64,000 nt of DNA from JAHECQ01 sp047638695 (GTDB lineage Bacteria > Actinomycetota > Acidimicrobiia > Acidimicrobiales > SZUA-35): the NCBI GenBank assembly GCA_047638695.1, contig JBLINY010000015.1:1-64000 (forward strand), read 5' to 3'. The notes beneath the pieces are model-generated. The model was given only the letters and a program-made list of their open reading frames with translations. It ran no database searches and had not been told where the DNA came from. Below, in pieces: positions 61,014 through 64,000 of the stretch. Both the position numbers and the translations under genes were made by a program. Within the stretch, counting starts at the first letter, position 1, and each line of letters begins with the position of its first letter.

Positions 61014-61679
61014 ATGGAACTGAACGATGTGATGCGCACCACCTTCTCCTGCCGGAACTGGACTGACGAGCCAGTGAGTGACGAGACGCTCCACCGCATC
61101 CTTGATGTCGCTCGCTTCGCTCCAAACGGAGGCAATCGACAGGGATGGCACGTGACGGTGGTCAAAGACCGCGCTACCCGGCAGAAGTTCATTCCGCTCG
61201 TGAAGCCGACCACATCGGTCTACGTAGCCCAGACAAAGGCGGGAGAAGCACCCTGGAACTCGGTGCATCCCACATCAGTCGATATCACCGCAGCCATCGC
61301 CGCCGATCCGGACTTCCCCGGGCTCGAAGAGATGGTCGATGCACCGGTAGTCCTCGTGGTCACGGTCGACCTCGGCGTCGTGGCTAGCTTCGATAAGGAT
61401 CTCGACCGAGTGGGTGTCATCAGCGGCGCTTCCATCTATCCGTTTGTCTGGAACATGCTCCTCGCGGCGCGCAACGAAGGGCTCGGCGGGGTTCTGACCA
61501 CGTACCTCGCTGGCAAGGAGGCTGACGTTCAACAGTTGTTGGGCCTACCTTCCCACCACGCGGTCGCGGCCATGGTGCCACTCGGACACCCGGTGAAGCA
61601 GCTGACCAAACTGAAGCGATTGCCAGTCGAAGAGTTCACGACGGTCGACCGCTTCGACGGCCCCGCCTTCACCATCTAA
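61014..61679 (+). CDS. Nitroreductase family oxidoreductase
   Basis: A 221-aa FMN-dependent nitroreductase-fold protein. MRTTFSCRNWTDEPVSDETL (about 7-26) and ARFAPNGGNRQGWHVTVVKD (about 33-52) are the FMN-binding segments, and NEGLGGVLTTYLAGKEADV and VPLGHPVKQLTKLKR end the fold. The ATG at 61014 begins the conserved region; a longer upstream frame covers the putative operator. It differs clearly from the nitroreductase at 44363 (about 20 residues longer, different central region). Substrate unknown. Confidence 0.88.
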   Translation: MELNDVMRTTFSCRNWTDEPVSDETLHRILDVARFAPNGGNRQGWHVTVVKDRATRQKFIPLVKPTTSVYVAQTKAGEAPWNSVHPTSVDITAAIAADPDFPGLEEMVDAPVVLVVTVDLGVVASFDKDLDRVGVISGASIYPFVWNMLLAARNEGLGGVLTTYLAGKEADVQQLLGLPSHHAVAAMVPLGHPVKQLTKLKRLPVEEFTTVDRFDGPAFTI

Positions 61680-61718
61680 GCCCCAAACGGTGTGCGAGCC
61701 ACATCGTCGTTGTGGGGT

Positions 61719-62429
61719 TTAGTCGTCGAGGGGGAAGAGATCATCGGCCATCGTGGCGACGATGCTTGGAAAGTCGACCGTCGCCGCCCGGGTAGCCAGG
61801 TGGCGGGCTAGAAGGGTCACCGATCCGCCCCATTTGGCCATGAGGTGGGTACACGACGCGTTGCGCCAGCCGTCGATCAGTACCTGAGCCGTAGCCAGGT
61901 CGGTGCCAAGGTCGGCTTGACCCGGTGACGCCCACGGCATCTGCCGAGCCACGTTCTCGGGTCGTCGGGCCACGTGGGTGTCAAGCCAGGTCGTCATCGA
62001 TGTCTGGACCGGTGGGGGAGCCAGCATGGCTCCGCTGATGACATGACCCTGAAGGGCGGCCCGTACCTGCTCGGCCCGCTCGGGGCTCGTACCACTGAGG
62101 ATGGCCCCAACTCGTCCGGCCGACAGATTGTCGAGGACGCTCAGCTCCTCGGCCACGGTGAAGGGATGCTCGTGGTCGAGATCGATGTCAACGATGACCG
62201 CGAGATTCGAGGTCGCGGCAATTACCTCACCTGCTCGCACCGCCTCGGTTCCAGGACGGCCACCGATCACAACGGCCCAAAGACCGAGATTGTCAGCCTG
62301 GCGGGCCTGATCGACGGCGGCGCTGACGGGCTGGGGACCATCTGTGGCCTGACTATCTGTGGCCTGACCATCTGTGGGGCGACGAGCCGTCCAGAACGCT
62401 TCGGGACGAAGGTCGAGACCCAGCCTCAT
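61719..62429 (-). CDS. Degenerate luciferase-like protein, partner of the upstream LLM gene
   Basis: A 236-aa protein with a thin resemblance to LLM-class oxidoreductases: MRLGLDLRPEAFW, AAVDQARQADNLGLWAVVIGG, HPFTVAEELSVLDNLSAGRVGAILSG. It is about 80 residues shorter than usual and the C-terminal third is not recognisable. A 15-base tandem repeat encodes the ATDGQ/ATDSQ stretch near residue 20. The ATG at 62429 overlaps the stop of the LLM gene (ATGA), so it may form a heterodimer with it, as an inactive subunit. A weak hairpin follows its end. Confidence 0.65.
   Translation of the reverse strand: MRLGLDLRPEAFWTARRPTDGQATDSQATDGPQPVSAAVDQARQADNLGLWAVVIGGRPGTEAVRAGEVIAATSNLAVIVDIDLDHEHPFTVAEELSVLDNLSAGRVGAILSGTSPERAEQVRAALQGHVISGAMLAPPPVQTSMTTWLDTHVARRPENVARQMPWASPGQADLGTDLATAQVLIDGWRNASCTHLMAKWGGSVTLLARHLATRAATVDFPSIVATMADDLFPLDD
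62338..62382. repeat. 15-base tandem repeat, three units
   Basis: Units at 62338, 62353 and 62368 share AC(C/T)ATCTGTGG(C/G)(C/G)(T/C)G with few differences. They lie inside the luciferase-like gene and encode a Gln/Ala/Thr/Asp pentapeptide repeat near the N-terminus. Confidence 0.8.
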
Positions 62430-63382
62430 CGGACAGCCCCGCCATCGATGAGGGGCGCCAACTCTCGTCCGAGCCGCTCGACCATTTCCGTCAGAGCCGA
62501 GCGCGGTGGGGCGTCGTAGCCGATCCGGCACACGACGCGATCGACGTTTTCATAGGTCATGAGCGTGTCAGCAATCTCTTCTGCGCTTCCGATAATGGCC
62601 GACTCCTCGACTTCATCCATCGACGACTCGATCTGAGCGGCAAAGTCGACACCGGTGTCGTCGGCACCCCATCCCAACCCGGCATAGACCAGATAGCTGG
62701 AACGCACCCAGGCGGCTGCTTGTCGCCGTTCGGCCTCATCGTCGGCGATCCAAAGATTCCGCAGGATGCCAACGGGTGGCGGCGACCCCCCTGGACCGCC
62801 AGCATCTTCCCATGCCGTCTGATGATTGACGATGAGATCGTCGACCACAGCCTTGGAGAACGCTCCTGAGATGAACAGGCCAAAGCCACGTCGGCCAGCG
62901 CGCCGGGCGGCGACGGGGCTCGTAACTCCAACCCACATTGGCGGCCCGCCGGCGAGATGCATCGCCACGTGATCAAGCCCCGCATTCATTCGCTTCACCC
63001 GTTGGGCCATATCGAGCCCCTTAGACTCGAACTCGACCGGGCGATAGCCCATGCCCAGGCCCAGCTCAAAGCGATTGGGAAACCGGCGATGGATCTCCGC
63101 AGCCCCAGCCGTGACACGGTGAGGTTCCTGGAGCGGCAAGAGCAACACGCCGGTGGCGACGGTGAGGCGCGTGGTTGCCGCCAACATGGCGGCCGCTGGC
63201 GGAAGTAGCGCCGGGCAATAGCCGTCGTAGTAGCCGTGGTGCTCAGAAAGCCAAAGGCTGTCGAGTCCGGCGGATTCCGCCAGCCGCGCATCCTCGATCA
63301 GTTCCCGGTAGAGGGCCCCGAAGGCTCGGGGTCTCGTCGCCGTCGACTGGAGACACCACAAACCGATTCCTAGCTTCACCAT
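62426..63382 (-). CDS. LLM-class flavin-dependent oxidoreductase
   Basis: A 318-aa luciferase-like monooxygenase. SLWLSEHHGYYDGYCPALLPPAAAMLAATTRL (about 42-73) matches the WxxEHH-type core of flavin-using bacterial members, VATGVLLLPLQEPHRVTAGAAEI follows, then RFELGLGMGYRPVEFESKG (about 102-120). PPMWVGVTSPVAARR near 147 contacts the cofactor phosphate. EHH points to FMN rather than F420, though that is not certain. Coupled by ATGA to the shorter luciferase-like gene. Diverges from the CoA-transferase at the window end with 68 bases between. Confidence 0.88.
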   Translation of the reverse strand: MVKLGIGLWCLQSTATRPRAFGALYRELIEDARLAESAGLDSLWLSEHHGYYDGYCPALLPPAAAMLAATTRLTVATGVLLLPLQEPHRVTAGAAEIHRRFPNRFELGLGMGYRPVEFESKGLDMAQRVKRMNAGLDHVAMHLAGGPPMWVGVTSPVAARRAGRRGFGLFISGAFSKAVVDDLIVNHQTAWEDAGGPGGSPPPVGILRNLWIADDEAERRQAAAWVRSSYLVYAGLGWGADDTGVDFAAQIESSMDEVEESAIIGSAEEIADTLMTYENVDRVVCRIGYDAPPRSALTEMVERLGRELAPLIDGGAVR

Positions 63383-63438
63383 GTCTTCATTCTGCCTAGC
63401 TCCAGGCGGCGCATGCGGTCTATCCGGTCCAAGCTGGT

Positions 63439-63444
63439 TACCTT
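63439..63444 (+). promoter_or_regulatory. Putative -10 box of the right-edge CoA-transferase
   Basis: TACCTT lies 6 bases before the ATG at 63451, matching the leaderless pattern of several other genes here. Confidence 0.4.
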
Positions 63445-63450
63445 AGAACG

Positions 63451-64000
63451 ATGACGTCGGAGGACACCCCTTCAGCCCAGGATCCAAGTCGCACCGGCCC
63501 GCTTGCCGGTGTCCGGATCATCGACCTAACCCAAGTCCTCGCCGGGCCGTTCGCCACCATGTTGCTGGCCGACCAGGGGGCCGATGTGGTGAAGATCGAA
63601 CCGGTGGCGGTCGGCGACCTTCTTCGCGGCACAAAGAGCTTCCGGAAGAACGATCTCAACGCGTTCGCCATCAACAACAATCGGGGCAAGAAGAGTGTGG
63701 CCGTCGACCTGCGAAATCCCGAGGGTCTTCGCCTTGTGAAGCAACTGGTAGCCGGAGCCGATGTGTTCGCCCAGAACTTCAGGCCCGGCGTTGTCGAGCG
63801 GCTCGGCCTCGGACCCGACGATCTCCGGGCCACCAATCCGCGGCTCATCACCGTGTCCAGCTCCGGTTATGGCAGTAGTGGACCAGACGCCGAACGTCCC
63901 GTCTACGACCCGATCATGCAGGCAGTTAGCGGCCACATCGCCCTGCAGCGGGCCGAAATCGATGGGCCGCCTGACCTCATCCGTTCCGTCGTCATCGACA
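63451..64000 (+). CDS. CaiB/BaiF (class III) CoA-transferase (partial)
   Basis: The first 183 codons of a family III CoA-transferase; the gene runs off the window. LAGVRIIDLTQVLAGPFATMLLADQGADVVKIEP (about 18-52), GKKSVAVDLRNPEG and GYGSSGPDAERPVYDPIMQA (about 137-156) are the family motifs; Asp in VYDP is the presumed nucleophile. It belongs to the same broad family as the gene at 3215 but the two are diverged, with different N-termini. Substrate unknown. Confidence 0.9.
   Translation, partial: MTSEDTPSAQDPSRTGPLAGVRIIDLTQVLAGPFATMLLADQGADVVKIEPVAVGDLLRGTKSFRKNDLNAFAINNNRGKKSVAVDLRNPEGLRLVKQLVAGADVFAQNFRPGVVERLGLGPDDLRATNPRLITVSSSGYGSSGPDAERPVYDPIMQAVSGHIALQRAEIDGPPDLIRSVVID

Noticed and set aside
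61699..61715. CCACA/TGTGG hairpin as an intrinsic terminator between convergent genes
   Set aside because: The stem is only 5 bp and no real T-run follows on either strand, so terminator function is not supported.

Overview
The window reads as one stretch of a high-GC actinobacterial chromosome, most likely from an Acidimicrobiia-like lineage. That placement is an inference from gene content: F420-type enzymes (luciferase-like monooxygenases, a DDN-type nitroreductase), a mycothiol-reductase-like DsbA protein, a PaaX regulator, frequent GTG/TTG starts, and TANNNT boxes 6-8 nt before several start codons, which suggests leaderless transcription. No RNA gene, integrase, transposase, CRISPR array or replication origin was recognised. 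No gene-free stretch exceeds 300 bases.

Layout. 1-4444: end of an MFS transporter, a propeller-like protein, then a three-gene module (350-aa Cys-tailed protein, UGSC-family selenoprotein with an in-frame TGA plus a SECIS-like hairpin, CaiB-type CoA-transferase). 4516-10077: aerobic benzoyl-CoA (box) genes boxB and boxC, divergent from a PaaX-type regulator and a benzoate-CoA ligase. 10245-15380: a Baeyer-Villiger monooxygenase and a sulfate-activation operon cysD-cysNC-cysC. 15402-16520: a decayed flavin monooxygenase. 16760-20407: both subunits of a biotin-dependent acyl-CoA carboxylase. 20440-25407: FAH-family, ferritin-like and PhyH proteins, a broken DUF4173-like membrane protein, a deazaflavin oxidoreductase and a TesB thioesterase. 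25416-27650: monomeric isocitrate dehydrogenase.

27686-36717 is a poorly understood divergent cluster: phytoene-desaturase-like oxidoreductase, cyclase-ATPase-TPR regulator, three small or unknown proteins, and a helical/Ig-like protein coupled to a polyprenyl diphosphate synthase. 36693-44968: Rossmann protein, FadJ-like bifunctional beta-oxidation enzyme, arylamine N-acetyltransferase, amidohydrolase, MFS transporter, SDR, nitroreductase. 44996-52380 is an eight-gene minus-strand operon in which every stop overlaps the next start; it contains a HelD-type helicase split into two ORFs. 52463-64000: TauD, Rv2466c-like, P450, a secreted SLT/VanY wall protein, an IPNS-like oxygenase, LLM oxidoreductases, an internally deleted PhyH, a ketopantoate-reductase-like protein, a nitroreductase and a partial CoA-transferase.

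Overall this is a catabolic genome segment built around CoA thioesters, Fe(II)/2-oxoglutarate oxygenases and flavin/F420 redox enzymes. The strongest unusual signals are the selenoprotein module, the split helicase inside a fully overlapping operon, the catalytically altered SLT domain, the 27.7-36.7 kb cluster, and at least three genes carrying internal deletions.
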